In this document: positions 6,733-15,142 of the stretch, piece by piece | Position numbering within the stretch: position 1 is the stretch's first letter | How the letters are laid out: each line of letters starts with the position of its first letter | NCBI GenBank assembly: GCA_036638975.1 | Contig: JAVWJP010000024.1 | Coordinates: 1-19,456, forward strand | Origin: JAVWJP01 sp036638975 | Lineage (GTDB): Bacteria; Bacillota; Clostridia; Oscillospirales; Ruminococcaceae | Direction of reading: 5' to 3' | DNA length: 19,456 nt | Translations under genes and position numbers: made by a program | The notes under the pieces: generated by a model | The model's input: the letters and a program-made list of their open reading frames with translations, nothing else | Databases searched by the model: none | Told to the model about the DNA's origin: nothing

Positions 6733-7925
6733 CGTAAAGCCTCGCTTTTTTTATTTTTAAGCTCCTTTAAAAAATCTTCTATGCGGCGTATTGCCTCCAT
6801 CAGATGCGTAATTGAGTACGAATAAGAAACACGCACAAAGCCCTCGCCGCAAGCGCCAAACGCAGTGCCGGGAACTACGGCAACCTTTTTTTCAAACAAT
6901 AACCTCTCGCAAAATTCATCGGACGAAAGCCCGCTTATTGCTATTGAGGGGAAAACATAAAACGCTCCCTCAGGCTCAAAGCAGGTAAGACCCATCTTGT
7001 TAAGCTCGCTTACAAGCAAACGGCGGCGCATATCATATTCTCCCCGCATAGAGGCAACCTGTTCATCACAGGCTTTAAGCGCTGTTATAGCCGCATATTG
7101 GCTTGTGGTAGGCGCACACATTATAGCAAATTGGTGTATTTTAAGCATCTGCTTTATTATTTCTTTTGGTCCGCAGGCGTAACCCAGACGCCAGCCTGTC
7201 ATGGCATAGGTTTTTGAAAAGCCGTTTATAAGTATGGTACGCTCACGCATACCGTCTATCTCGGGGAAGGAAATATGGCGCTCGTCACCATAGGTAAGCT
7301 CTGCATATATTTCGTCCGAAAGCACTATTACATTTGTTTGGCGCAGCACCTCGGCAAGTGCCTCCATATGTACACGCCGCATAACAGCACCGGTGGGATT
7401 GTTTGGGAAAGGCAATATAAGCAGCTTTGTTTTAGGAGTAATGGCGTTCTTCAGCTCCTCTGCGGTTAAGCGAAAACCATTTTTTGCCTGTGTGGGCACG
7501 GTGACAACCACCGCACCGGTAAGCTCTGCTATAGGCGCGTACGAAACATAGCAGGGCTCTGGCACTATAACCTCGTCCCCCGGGTTTATAAGTGCTCTTA
7601 TGCAAATATCTATGCCCTCGCTGCCGCCAACTGTCACCATAACCTCGTCCTTTGGGTTATATTCCAAACAAAAGCGGCGGTTTAGGTAAACACATATTTC
7701 TTTTTTCAAGTCTGCCAACCCCGCATTTGCGGTGTACCATGTGCGCCCTTTTTCAAGCGATTGTATACCCGCGTCGCGTATTGCCCACGGTGTTTTAAAA
7801 TCGGGCTCGCCAACACTCAATGAAATAACATCTTCCATCTCGGCGGCAATGTCAAAGAAGCGCCGTATCCCCGATGGTTTTATATTTTTAGCCTTAGCTG
7901 CAAGTATTTCTTCATAATTAATCAA
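6729..7925 (-). CDS. PLP-dependent aminotransferase, class I/II (PatA/AspC-like)
   Basis: 398 residues of fold-type I. The PLP-binding residues are visible: Asn176 in NNPTG, Asp204 and Tyr207 in SDEIYAEL, the Schiff-base Lys238 in SKTYAMTGWRLGY with Arg246 behind it, and Arg365 in FVRVSYS, which binds the substrate alpha-carboxylate. An early SVGEPDF motif (37-43) fits the aspartate/aromatic aminotransferase subgroup that includes PatA. Substrate specificity cannot be read from sequence. It starts at TTG (7923-7925) overlapping the TGA of the Lrp gene as TTGA; the nearest Shine-Dalgarno (AGGAG) is 12 bases away, so coupling to the upstream stop probably matters. The adjacent Lrp-type regulator suggests amino-acid-responsive control, which is an inference. 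Confidence 0.92.
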   Translation of the reverse strand: MINYEEILAAKAKNIKPSGIRRFFDIAAEMEDVISLSVGEPDFKTPWAIRDAGIQSLEKGRTWYTANAGLADLKKEICVYLNRRFCLEYNPKDEVMVTVGGSEGIDICIRALINPGDEVIVPEPCYVSYAPIAELTGAVVVTVPTQAKNGFRLTAEELKNAITPKTKLLILPFPNNPTGAVMRRVHMEALAEVLRQTNVIVLSDEIYAELTYGDERHISFPEIDGMRERTILINGFSKTYAMTGWRLGYACGPKEIIKQMLKIHQFAIMCAPTTSQYAAITALKACDEQVASMRGEYDMRRRLLVSELNKMGLTCFEPEGAFYVFPSIAISGLSSDEFCERLLFEKKVAVVPGTAFGACGEGFVRVSYSYSITHLMEAIRRIEDFLKELKNKKSEALR

Positions 7926-8401
7926 AGCAAGGTTACACTCCTCTCGTCATGCTCCTCGCCCACCACCTTAAAACCGCGCTCTTTGTATTTACGCAGTACA
8001 AAATGTGTGGCAGTAGACAATACGGAATCCAGCGGAGAAAGCTTGTGCGCAACAAAAAGCGCAACCTCTTTAAATGTACGCCCTTTTACGGTTAAAGCAA
8101 GGTCGTAGCCCCCGCTCATAAGGTAGACGGTTTCCACCTCGTCAAACTCCATAATTGTTTCGGCAATCTCCTCAAAGCCTCTGCCCTTTTTAGGTGATAC
8201 CCTTATTTCTATACGCGCCATAACAAGGTCACGCCCTGTTTTTTCCCAGTCTATCAGCGCTGTGTAGCCATGGATTACACCTTCTTTTTCGTAGCTTGCT
8301 ATAGAATTTGCAACCTCCGCCTCGGTAGTGCCCAGCATAACCGCCAATTGCCCATTTGGGATTCTGGCGTTTTCTTCAAGTAAATTAAGTAATTTGTCCA
8401 T
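7922..8401 (-). CDS. Lrp/AsnC-family transcriptional regulator
   Basis: 159 residues from the second ATG (161 from the first, at 8407). The N-terminal winged helix-turn-helix (about 1-55) contains the family pattern LLEENARIPNGQLAVMLGTT followed by EKEGVIHGYTALID. The C-terminal half (about 65-140) is the RAM ligand-binding, oligomerisation domain, with MSGGYDLALTVKG matching the glycine-rich effector loop. Members bind amino acids and act as octamers. I prefer the ATG at 8399-8401 because GGAG lies 9 bases before it but only 3 bases before the upstream ATG. It lies between spoIIIE/ftsK and the aminotransferase, and its stop overlaps the aminotransferase TTG. A local target is likely but unproven. 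Confidence 0.9.
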   Translation of the reverse strand: MDKLLNLLEENARIPNGQLAVMLGTTEAEVANSIASYEKEGVIHGYTALIDWEKTGRDLVMARIEIRVSPKKGRGFEEIAETIMEFDEVETVYLMSGGYDLALTVKGRTFKEVALFVAHKLSPLDSVLSTATHFVLRKYKERGFKVVGEEHDERSVTLL

Positions 8402-8419
8402 TTTCATTCACTCCGTCTT

Positions 8420-11242
8420 TTATGTATTTTCAGATGTGCTCATTTTCATTTCTATCCACTGCTGACGTGTCATAAGCACGGCTCGCGGCTTGCTGCCCTC
8501 AAATGTACCGACTATGCCGCGTTCCTCCATTTCGTCAACTATTCGCGCCGCCCTAGCATAACCCAGCTTTAGCTTGCGCTGTAAAAGAGAAGTGGAGCAT
8601 TGCCCCATTTCTATTACCAGTTCTATGGCCTTTGCCACCATTTCGTCCTCTGCCTCAAAACCGCCGCCGTCACCCGACGATTTGCCTTTTTCAAGTACAG
8701 CCTGACGTTCTATCTCATTCATTATATTTTCATCGTACTCGCTGTTTTTACCGTCTTTAACAAATTTAACTACCTTTTCTACTTCTCTGTCACTTACAAA
8801 GCAGCCCTGCACACGTGTCGGCTTAGAAACACCTACAGGTAAAAACAACATATCTCCGCGCCCCAAAAGCTTTTCTGCACCGCCGCCGTCAAGTATTGTT
8901 CGGCTGTCTACCTGTGACGACACAGCAAAAGCAATTCTACTTGGAATATTTGCCTTTATAACACCTGTAATGACGTCTACAGAGGGGCGTTGTGTAGCAA
9001 TTACAAGGTGCATTCCCGCAGCTCGTGCCATCTGCGCCAAACGGCATATGGCGTCCTCCACCTCATTTGGCGCTGCCATCATAAGGTCTGCCAATTCATC
9101 TATAATTATAACAATTTCCGGCATAGGAGCAAGTGAATTGTCGCTTTTTGCAGCAAGCTTATTGTAGCTTTTTAAATCTCTCACAGAGCAATCCGCAAAG
9201 ATTTTATACCTGCCCAGCATCTCTGAAACTGCCCAGTTTAAAGCACCGGCCGCCTTGCGGGGGTCTGTCACAACAGGCACCAAAAGATGCGGTATGCCAT
9301 TGTAACCGCCGAGCTCTACCACCTTTGGGTCTATCATTAAAAGACGAACCTCATCGGGAGTTGCCTTGTACAGCAGACTTATAATAATAGAGTTTATGCA
9401 AACCGATTTGCCTGAGCCTGTAGCACCCGCTATGAGCATATGCGGCATTTTACCTATATCGGCGGTGGCAATGTTACCGCTTATGTCCTTACCTAAAGCC
9501 ACTGTGAGCTTGCTTTGCGCGTCCATAAAAACATCTGAATCTATAAGCTCGCGTATACCGACTATGCTGACGGTTTTATTTGGAACCTCTATGCCGACCG
9601 CCGCTTTATTTGGTATAGGTGCTTCTATGCGCACACCCGCAGTTGCAAGGTTCAAGGCAATATCGTCAGAAAGCCCTGTAATTTTGCTTATTTTAACCCC
9701 CGCAGATGGCTGAAGCTCGTAGCGTGTTACAGCCGGACCACGGCAAATATCTATAATTCTTGTCTGAACACCAAAGCTGTTTAAGGTGTCTACAAGGCGC
9801 TGTGCATTTGCTTTAAGCTCCTCCGGCACATCATCTGAAATATCACTTTTTGTTTCTTTAAGAAGGCTGATGGGTGGGAAAATATAAGCATTAAAGTTTT
9901 CTTTGCCGTCATTTTGTGTAAATTTTGCCTTAAAGCGCCCCTCAACACAGTCTTTTACAAGGTCATCTTCCTGCGCAGCTTCTGCATTTTCTCCATCTTG
10001 TGTGCCGCCTGCAATGGGGGGTATTATTTCATCATTGTTTTCTTGTGCGGTAATAAATATATCCTCCGGCTCCTCCGCTAAAGCTCTCTGCAGCATGGCG
10101 TAAGCATCGTTTGGCTCCGGCGGCAAGTCGTTTAAAGGCGCAACGTCAAATTCATCGGCAACCAGCGGAGGAAGCGCTTCTTCATCTGCTGCAAATTCTT
10201 CATCTATATGTGCCTGTGCATCGGGGCTTAAATGGAATTTTCCGTCATCAGGGCTGCTTATGACTCCCGCCTCGGCATCTTCATCAGAAATATACACAGG
10301 TTTAAAGGCATTTGCCTCAAGCCCCATTGCTTTATTAACTATCTCGTCTATGCCCAATGTAGCCGCGGCACTCGCTTGCCCGCCGCACTGTGCCCCTACC
10401 GCAGGTGGCTGTTCTGCCTGTTTTTTTGCAAAGCCGAACATATTTTTTTGCTGTTTTGGCTCATCGTCAAGCGGCAGACTTTCCTTGGCAAGTTTTATAC
10501 TGTCTGTATATTCTAGCGTTGCTTTTTCTGATTGTACAGGGTGCTGTGGCATTACCTCCGCGGTAAGCGGGACATCTATATTAAAGCGCGCGCCCTCGGC
10601 ACTTCGTTTTTCCTCTGCCCGCTCGTTATATACCTCGCCTATTTTTTGTACCGGCTTATAGGCTTTTTTCATAAAATCGTGCAAAGTTGTGCGGGTAATA
10701 ACCATAAGAAAAACAAATATTAGCAGTATAAGCGTAAATTTTGCTCCTATATCGCCAAACAATGCTAAAAACGGTACCCCAAAAAAACCTGCAAAAACCC
10801 CGCCGCCCAAAAGCTTGGTGCCGCTTTCAAACAATAGCACTATTGTTTTAGTAAAGCCTTTCGCCTCGAAGCCCGGCATGGCAAACACATGAGTAACCCC
10901 GCATAGTAAGGCTATAAGCACTGCGCTTTGCCACAGCTTATGCTTTAAAGAGCATTTTTCCATGGTTGTAAGCACAGCTATTGCCACAAAAGCCACCGGA
11001 ACCAAAAAAGCACACCAACCAAAAAGCCCGAACATTGCCCTGTGCATAGACGTCCAAAAGTGTTTTCCCTCAACAACGCACACTGCAAATATAAAAATGC
11101 CCGCCGCAAAAAGCGACAACGCATAAAGCTGCTTATGCCAACGGCTTTTGGCTTCGTAAGCGGCATTTTGCTCGATAGTTTTTTGCGGACGCTGTGCCTT
11201 AGGCGTCTGCTTTTTTTTATAAGCTGTGCTTTGCTTTGCCAT
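8420..11242 (-). CDS. spoIIIE: DNA translocase FtsK/SpoIIIE
   Basis: 940 residues, longer than B. subtilis SpoIIIE (about 790) mainly because of the linker. It is a membrane-anchored hexameric ATPase that pumps chromosomal DNA through closing septa, including the sporulation septum. Membrane segments lie at about 38-58, 70-93, 104-122, 140-163 and 167-184. A hydrophilic, acidic, low-complexity linker covers about 200-450. The alpha/beta motor follows with Walker A GATGSGKS (606-613), Walker B VIIIDELADL (711-720) and ATQRPSVDV (749-757). The gamma winged helix (about 865-930, LLQRKLKLGYARAARIVDEM) reads polar DNA sequences. The ATG has GAGGGGA upstream. It follows tepA-ylzJ as spoIIIE does in B. 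subtilis, which favours the SpoIIIE name; a combined vegetative role is possible. Confidence 0.95.
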   Translation of the reverse strand: MAKQSTAYKKKQTPKAQRPQKTIEQNAAYEAKSRWHKQLYALSLFAAGIFIFAVCVVEGKHFWTSMHRAMFGLFGWCAFLVPVAFVAIAVLTTMEKCSLKHKLWQSAVLIALLCGVTHVFAMPGFEAKGFTKTIVLLFESGTKLLGGGVFAGFFGVPFLALFGDIGAKFTLILLIFVFLMVITRTTLHDFMKKAYKPVQKIGEVYNERAEEKRSAEGARFNIDVPLTAEVMPQHPVQSEKATLEYTDSIKLAKESLPLDDEPKQQKNMFGFAKKQAEQPPAVGAQCGGQASAAATLGIDEIVNKAMGLEANAFKPVYISDEDAEAGVISSPDDGKFHLSPDAQAHIDEEFAADEEALPPLVADEFDVAPLNDLPPEPNDAYAMLQRALAEEPEDIFITAQENNDEIIPPIAGGTQDGENAEAAQEDDLVKDCVEGRFKAKFTQNDGKENFNAYIFPPISLLKETKSDISDDVPEELKANAQRLVDTLNSFGVQTRIIDICRGPAVTRYELQPSAGVKISKITGLSDDIALNLATAGVRIEAPIPNKAAVGIEVPNKTVSIVGIRELIDSDVFMDAQSKLTVALGKDISGNIATADIGKMPHMLIAGATGSGKSVCINSIIISLLYKATPDEVRLLMIDPKVVELGGYNGIPHLLVPVVTDPRKAAGALNWAVSEMLGRYKIFADCSVRDLKSYNKLAAKSDNSLAPMPEIVIIIDELADLMMAAPNEVEDAICRLAQMARAAGMHLVIATQRPSVDVITGVIKANIPSRIAFAVSSQVDSRTILDGGGAEKLLGRGDMLFLPVGVSKPTRVQGCFVSDREVEKVVKFVKDGKNSEYDENIMNEIERQAVLEKGKSSGDGGGFEAEDEMVAKAIELVIEMGQCSTSLLQRKLKLGYARAARIVDEMEERGIVGTFEGSKPRAVLMTRQQWIEMKMSTSENT

Positions 11243-11280
11243 TGTTTTGTTCCCCTCTATTACGTCTTGCGTGTTATATT

Positions 11281-11493
11281 TTAAAAAAAGTTGTTTTTCT
11301 TAAAGCTTGCCCCCGGTGAATATTTTACATCTAAATAAAGCTTTGGGTCTGTCGAAATAAGGCGCGTTATTTGCATTCCGCTTTCGCTTTTAACACCCTC
11401 TAAAAAACCACCTGCTATATTAACAAGCTCTGTTTTTGTCATCTCTGCTGGGAATATATCCTCGGGACGCGCGGTTGTGTAAAGAAAGCTCAT
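11281..11493 (-). CDS. ylzJ: YlzJ-like small protein
   Basis: 70 residues. The opening FLYTTARPEDIFP resembles the YlzJ family start (a short beta strand, then 'x-E-x-I-F-P'), and the position is diagnostic: between tepA and spoIIIE, exactly as in B. subtilis. The function of YlzJ is unknown. There is no signal peptide or membrane helix. The ATG overlaps the tepA stop as ATGA (11490-11493), with GGAGGTG 5 bases before it inside tepA, so translation is probably coupled. A gap of 38 bases follows before spoIIIE. The assignment rests on synteny plus weak sequence resemblance. Confidence 0.8.
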   Translation of the reverse strand: MSFLYTTARPEDIFPAEMTKTELVNIAGGFLEGVKSESGMQITRLISTDPKLYLDVKYSPGASFKKNNFF

Positions 11494-12437
11494 TTAGACA
11501 CCTCCATGTCTGTGCCGGTTACAAGCGGCTTTACAGAAGGTGCCGATATATTCCTTTTAGGTTTTGCGACGCTGCTTATTTTACTTTTAAAATTACCGCC
11601 CTTGTGCTGCATTTTTACCGCAGCTTTTTTGGGAGCTTTTTTTGTTGCCTGCGCCGCTTCGGCATCGCCGTTTTCTATAAGCTCGTAAAGCTTTTCTATT
11701 ACCCTTGCAAGCCCGCCCAGCTCGTCTATAAGCCCTTCCTTTACCGCGGCGTCACCGTCAAGCACACTTCCTACGTCCATCACCATTTCGCCGGTGTTCA
11801 TCATAAGGTGGCGAAAGCGCTTTGCGCTTATACGAGAATTTTCTGTTACAAAGCGCACTATTCGCTCTTGCATTTTATCAAAATATGAAAGCGTCTGCGG
11901 GACACCAAGCACCAGCCCATTCATGCGCACAGGGTGAATAGTCATAGTTGCAGATGGCGCTATAAGCGAATATTTGGCACTGCACGCAAGCGGCACACCT
12001 ATAGAATGTCCGCCGCCCAGCACAAGAGAAACCGTGGGCTTCTTCATACCCGCTATAAGCTCGGCTATGGCAAGCCCCGCTTCTACGTCGCCGCCCACAG
12101 TGTTTAATATAATAACAAGCCCTTCTATATCGGGGTCTTGCTCTATAGCAACAAGCTGTGGTATAACGTGCTCGTACTTTGTTGTTTTGTTTTGTGCAGG
12201 TAAAATATAATGCCCCTCGACCTGCCCTATTATTGTAAGACAGTGTATGACGTGCTTGCCCTTTGCCGCACATATAGAGCCTGTCTGCATTATCCGGCTT
12301 TGCTCTTGTGCCGCCTGACTGTCTGCTTCGCAAGGCTCTGCGCTCTCGTCGTTTTCGTCTGTTTCACCGGCATTGCGGGGGCTTTCGTCCTTTGACAAAA
12401 GCTTTGCGTTCTGCCGCTTTTTTTTATAAATACTCAT
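11490..12437 (-). CDS. tepA: ClpP-like serine protease TepA (YmfB)
   Basis: 315 residues against about 245 in B. subtilis. The core (about 60-245) is a ClpP/crotonase-fold peptidase: LNTVGGDVEAGLAIAELI (110-127), the nucleophile Ser in GGGHSIGVPLA (139-149, Ser143) and the catalytic-His region SATMTIHPVRMNG (161-173, His167). In B. subtilis this protein was first linked to enhanced secretion and later to breakdown of small acid-soluble spore proteins during outgrowth. Two parts exceed the family core: an acidic N-terminal stretch of about 55 residues and a Lys/Ala-rich basic tail of about 65 residues, which may bind DNA or spore proteins (inference). The ATG has AAGGAGG 6 bases upstream. It is the first gene of the seven-gene series. 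Confidence 0.92.
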   Translation of the reverse strand: MSIYKKKRQNAKLLSKDESPRNAGETDENDESAEPCEADSQAAQEQSRIMQTGSICAAKGKHVIHCLTIIGQVEGHYILPAQNKTTKYEHVIPQLVAIEQDPDIEGLVIILNTVGGDVEAGLAIAELIAGMKKPTVSLVLGGGHSIGVPLACSAKYSLIAPSATMTIHPVRMNGLVLGVPQTLSYFDKMQERIVRFVTENSRISAKRFRHLMMNTGEMVMDVGSVLDGDAAVKEGLIDELGGLARVIEKLYELIENGDAEAAQATKKAPKKAAVKMQHKGGNFKSKISSVAKPKRNISAPSVKPLVTGTDMEVSK

Positions 12438-12515
12438 GGTATCCTCCTTTTTAAGCTAAAAAAGATATACCCTGTATTCTTAACAAAAGCGACCGTATTA
12501 TGTCCTTGCTATTAT

Positions 12516-12544
12516 ATTATACAGTTGTTTTTGCTTTTGCGCAA
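12516..12544 (-). promoter_or_regulatory. Probable promoter of the tepA-ispE series
   Basis: On the minus strand TTGCGC (12539-12544), 17 bases, TATAAT (12516-12521). The -10 is perfect and the -35 matches at 3 of 6 positions. It would leave a leader of about 70 bases before the tepA ATG at 12437. A second, overlapping TATAAT register exists 5 bases further downstream (12511-12516). Confidence 0.55.
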
Positions 12545-12601
12545 TAATAAAGAGAAACTATATATACCGGCTTTAAATTTTTTAATATAAATAGTAAAGC
12601 C

Positions 12602-12630
12602 TTTTAATTTAGCCATATAAGAGGTATAAT
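12602..12630 (+). promoter_or_regulatory. Probable promoter of ymdB
   Basis: A perfect TATAAT lies at 12625-12630, 73 bases before the ymdB ATG. The hexamer 17 bases upstream (TTTTAA, 12602-12607) is a weak -35. The surrounding 266-base divergent region (12438-12703) is AT-rich and holds no other gene. I see no clear operator palindrome in it. Confidence 0.45.
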
Positions 12631-12703
12631 GTTAGAATAAATAAGAAAAGCAAAAGCATCAATCAGTTAAAATAAATTCATCATAAAACCACGGAGGAAT
12701 AAA

Positions 12704-13477
12704 ATGAAAGTACTTGCTTTGGGCGATGTTGTCGGGCAGGCAGGCTGTGACATACTGCGCCGAAACCTTTTAAAAATAAAAAACGAACATAAAATAAACC
12801 TTTGCATTGCAAACGGAGAAAACTCTGCCGAGGGCAACGGCATATTACCCTCGTCTGCAGCTGCGCTTTTTGAAGCGGGGGTTGACATTATAACCACAGG
12901 CAACCACGGGCTGCGCCGCCGCGAAATATACGAGATGCTTGACGAGGGCACAGGCGTTATACGCCCCGCAAACTACAATTCTGCCGCGCATGGCTTTGGA
13001 TATTATATATATGATATGCTTTCGTACCGCGTTGCCGTCATAAACCTGCAGGGCACGGTGTATATGGACAATATAGATAACCCATTTGACTGCATAGACC
13101 GCATTTTAAACGAACTTGATGCCAGTGTAAAAATAGTAGACTTCCACGCCGAAGCAACCAGCGAAAAGCTTGCTATGGGCTACTATATAGACGGCAGAGC
13201 CAGCCTGCTTTTTGGCACTCATACTCATGTACAAACAGCTGACGAGCACATTTACCCGCAGGGACTAGGATATATTACCGATTTGGGTATGTGCGGTCCT
13301 TCGGAATCAGTTTTAGGTATAAAGCCCGAGCTTGCCTTGCGTAGGCTTAAAACACACCTTCCGACGCGTTTTGACAATGCAGAGGGTGCGTGTCAAATTT
13401 GCGGTGCAGTAGCCGATATTGACGAAAAGACGGGCAAAACCGTTAAAATATACAGAATATTTATAAAGCAAGACTAA
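12704..13477 (+). CDS. ymdB: YmdB-family metallophosphoesterase (cyclic nucleotide phosphodiesterase)
   Basis: 257 residues, family length. In B. subtilis, YmdB is a dinuclear-metal phosphodiesterase that hydrolyses 2',3'-cyclic nucleotides and affects the choice between biofilm formation and motility. The metal ligands are all in place: Asp8 (LALGD), Glu39-Asn40 (NGEN), Asn67-His68 (TGNH), His148 (DFHAEATSEK) and His173/His175 (GTHTHVQTAD). The family blocks GDVVGQAG and RPAN are also present. One oddity: the usual GNHTWD after the metal-binding Asn-His reads GNHGLR (66-71), replacing a conserved aromatic-acidic pair with Leu-Arg. The ATG has GGAGG 8 bases upstream. It is flanked by a promoter and a probable terminator, so likely a single-gene unit. 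rny, its usual Bacillus neighbour, is not present in the window. Confidence 0.93.
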   Translation: MKVLALGDVVGQAGCDILRRNLLKIKNEHKINLCIANGENSAEGNGILPSSAAALFEAGVDIITTGNHGLRRREIYEMLDEGTGVIRPANYNSAAHGFGYYIYDMLSYRVAVINLQGTVYMDNIDNPFDCIDRILNELDASVKIVDFHAEATSEKLAMGYYIDGRASLLFGTHTHVQTADEHIYPQGLGYITDLGMCGPSESVLGIKPELALRRLKTHLPTRFDNAEGACQICGAVADIDEKTGKTVKIYRIFIKQD

Positions 13478-13487
13478 AAACTGCTCT

Positions 13488-13520
13488 ACCGCAAAAAAAT
13501 TGCGAAAAAGCAGCGGTTTT
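13488..13520 (+). terminator. Probable terminator after ymdB
   Basis: ACCGC (13488-13492) pairs with GCGGT (13513-13517), followed by TTT. An alternative fold pairs CTGCT (13481-13485) with AGCAG (13509-13513) around an inner CGCAA/TTGCG stem. The folds compete and the T tract is short, so it is weaker than the window's other terminators. Its position directly after the ymdB stop and before a new promoter supports it. Confidence 0.5.
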
Positions 13521-13522
13521 CG

Positions 13523-13551
13523 TTTACAAACCCCTAAAAAAAGGGTAAAAT
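13523..13551 (+). promoter_or_regulatory. Promoter of the binding-protein/yloU/fakA/coaX unit
   Basis: TTTACA (13523-13528), a 17-base spacer and TAAAAT (13546-13551): each hexamer matches the sigma-A consensus at 5 of 6 positions. It lies 31 bases before the lipoprotein ATG at 13583. The spacer carries CCC-TAAAAAAA-GGG, a short inverted repeat that may only be chance. Confidence 0.6.
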
Positions 13552-13582
13552 ATAAGCACCTACTAAACTTGCGGAGGACACA

Positions 13583-15118
13583 ATGAAAAAAACCAAACGC
13601 ACCCTTCTTGTCTATATACTTTGCGTCCTTTTTTTACTGCTATGCGGCTGCGGCAAAAGCCTTGCGGACATACCTGTAAAAAACAGCGGCAAGGAACAAA
13701 AAAGCAATGCCGAAGAAGCTGTGCCACCCGATATAAATAAAATTGACAGCATAAAAATTGCATATAATAACACCGATTCATTAAGCCCATACCTTGCAAC
13801 CTCTACCGTAAACATTAACATTATGCCCCTTATTTACGATTCTCTTGTAAAAACGGACAGACAATATGAGATTAAAAACCTGTTGGCGGAGAAAATAGAT
13901 TTAACCAAAGAACAATGCTCTGTTAAAATACGCAGCGGAATTACTTTTTCTGACGGCTCACCTCTTACTCCCGCCGATGTTGTATATTCGGCAACACAGG
14001 CTATGGCTGGGGAAAGCGCTTATCAAGGGCTTTTATCAAATGTAACCGAGGTTACCGCCGCCGAGGACGGCACGGTAATATTTAAGCTTAAAGCCCCCGA
14101 CAGGCTGTTCGCAAACCTCTTAACCTTTCCTATAGTATGCGAGAACGTACCAGATGTAGGAAGCGGTCGTTTTGTTTTAAAAGGCAGCGGAGAGAGCACG
14201 CAGCTTGTGCCAAATCCGCTTTGGTTTGGGCAAAGCAATGACAAAATTAAAAAAATAGAGCTTATCAACCAGCTTGATAAAGAAACATTGATTTACAGCC
14301 TAAAACTTGGTACAATAAACTATGCTTATTCAGACCTTTCCGGCAACGAAGCGCTCGCGCTGGGTATAAGCACGCAGGCAGTGCCGCTTAATAACCTTGT
14401 TTATCTGGGCATAAACAGCACAAGCAAGCTGCTTTCGGACATAAAAATGCGCGAGGCAATTAACGTGTGCTTAAACCGTCCTCAGCTTGCCGAGGGTGCC
14501 TATGCAGCGCGTGCAACTGCCGCATATACACCTTTTAACCCCGCTATACCCGGCATTGCCGCTTTAGACATAAAAAGGCAAAGCTATACAGAGGCAACTG
14601 CTTTAATGACACAGCTGGGCTACAAAAGCGAAGAAAAAGACAGCGACGGATATTATACCACAAAAACAAATCGCCTTAGCTTGCGCATTTTGGTCAACAA
14701 AGATAATTTATGCCGTATGCAGCTTGCTGCCGATATACAGCGTCAGCTAAAAGAGCTTGGCATACAAATAATAATAGACGCGCGCAGCTTTGATGAATAT
14801 AAAGCCGCACTTACAAAGTGGGATTTTGACCTTTACATTGCCGAAGTAAAACTTTATAATAACCGTGACATTACTTTTTTGCTTTCGGGTAAAAGCTCTC
14901 TTGGTTTTGGCGCTGCAAACAACGATGCGCTTATGGCTGCAAATGCCGCTCTTATGGCGGGTGACACCGATGAAAAGTCTTTTTTAACAGAATTTGACAA
15001 TACTTTGCCGTTTTTACCGCTCCTTTACCGCAGCGGAATGGTGGCTTTCTCGCGGGAAGTGACATTTGAACGAACCGCAACCGAACAGGACATTTTTTAT
15101 AATATAGAAAATTGGTAA
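13583..15118 (+). CDS. Family-5 extracellular solute-binding lipoprotein (oligopeptide/nickel type)
   Basis: 511 residues. The N-terminus is a lipoprotein signal: MKKTKR, a hydrophobic stretch (8-20) and lipobox LCGC with the acylated Cys23, so it should sit on the outer face of the membrane. A hydrophilic linker (about 24-48) precedes an SBP_bac_5 fold, recognised by DSLSPYLAT, PLIYDSLVKTD, then the signature SGITFSDGSPLTPADVVYSA (about 114-133), and MREAINVCLNRPQLAEGAY in the second half. Family members bind peptides, metals or other small solutes for ABC importers. No permease or ATPase gene lies nearby, so it is an orphan and its ligand cannot be told. The ATG has GGAGG 6 bases upstream. 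It is the first gene of its unit, 24 bases before yloU. Confidence 0.92.
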   Translation: MKKTKRTLLVYILCVLFLLLCGCGKSLADIPVKNSGKEQKSNAEEAVPPDINKIDSIKIAYNNTDSLSPYLATSTVNINIMPLIYDSLVKTDRQYEIKNLLAEKIDLTKEQCSVKIRSGITFSDGSPLTPADVVYSATQAMAGESAYQGLLSNVTEVTAAEDGTVIFKLKAPDRLFANLLTFPIVCENVPDVGSGRFVLKGSGESTQLVPNPLWFGQSNDKIKKIELINQLDKETLIYSLKLGTINYAYSDLSGNEALALGISTQAVPLNNLVYLGINSTSKLLSDIKMREAINVCLNRPQLAEGAYAARATAAYTPFNPAIPGIAALDIKRQSYTEATALMTQLGYKSEEKDSDGYYTTKTNRLSLRILVNKDNLCRMQLAADIQRQLKELGIQIIIDARSFDEYKAALTKWDFDLYIAEVKLYNNRDITFLLSGKSSLGFGAANNDALMAANAALMAGDTDEKSFLTEFDNTLPFLPLLYRSGMVAFSREVTFERTATEQDIFYNIENW

Positions 15119-15142
15119 ACCAACAACAAAGGAGGAATTATC

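Noticed and set aside
13530..13545. CCC-TAAAAAAA-GGG inverted repeat before the lipoprotein gene
   Set aside because: Only three or four pairs, and it falls within the promoter spacer; most likely chance in AT-rich DNA.
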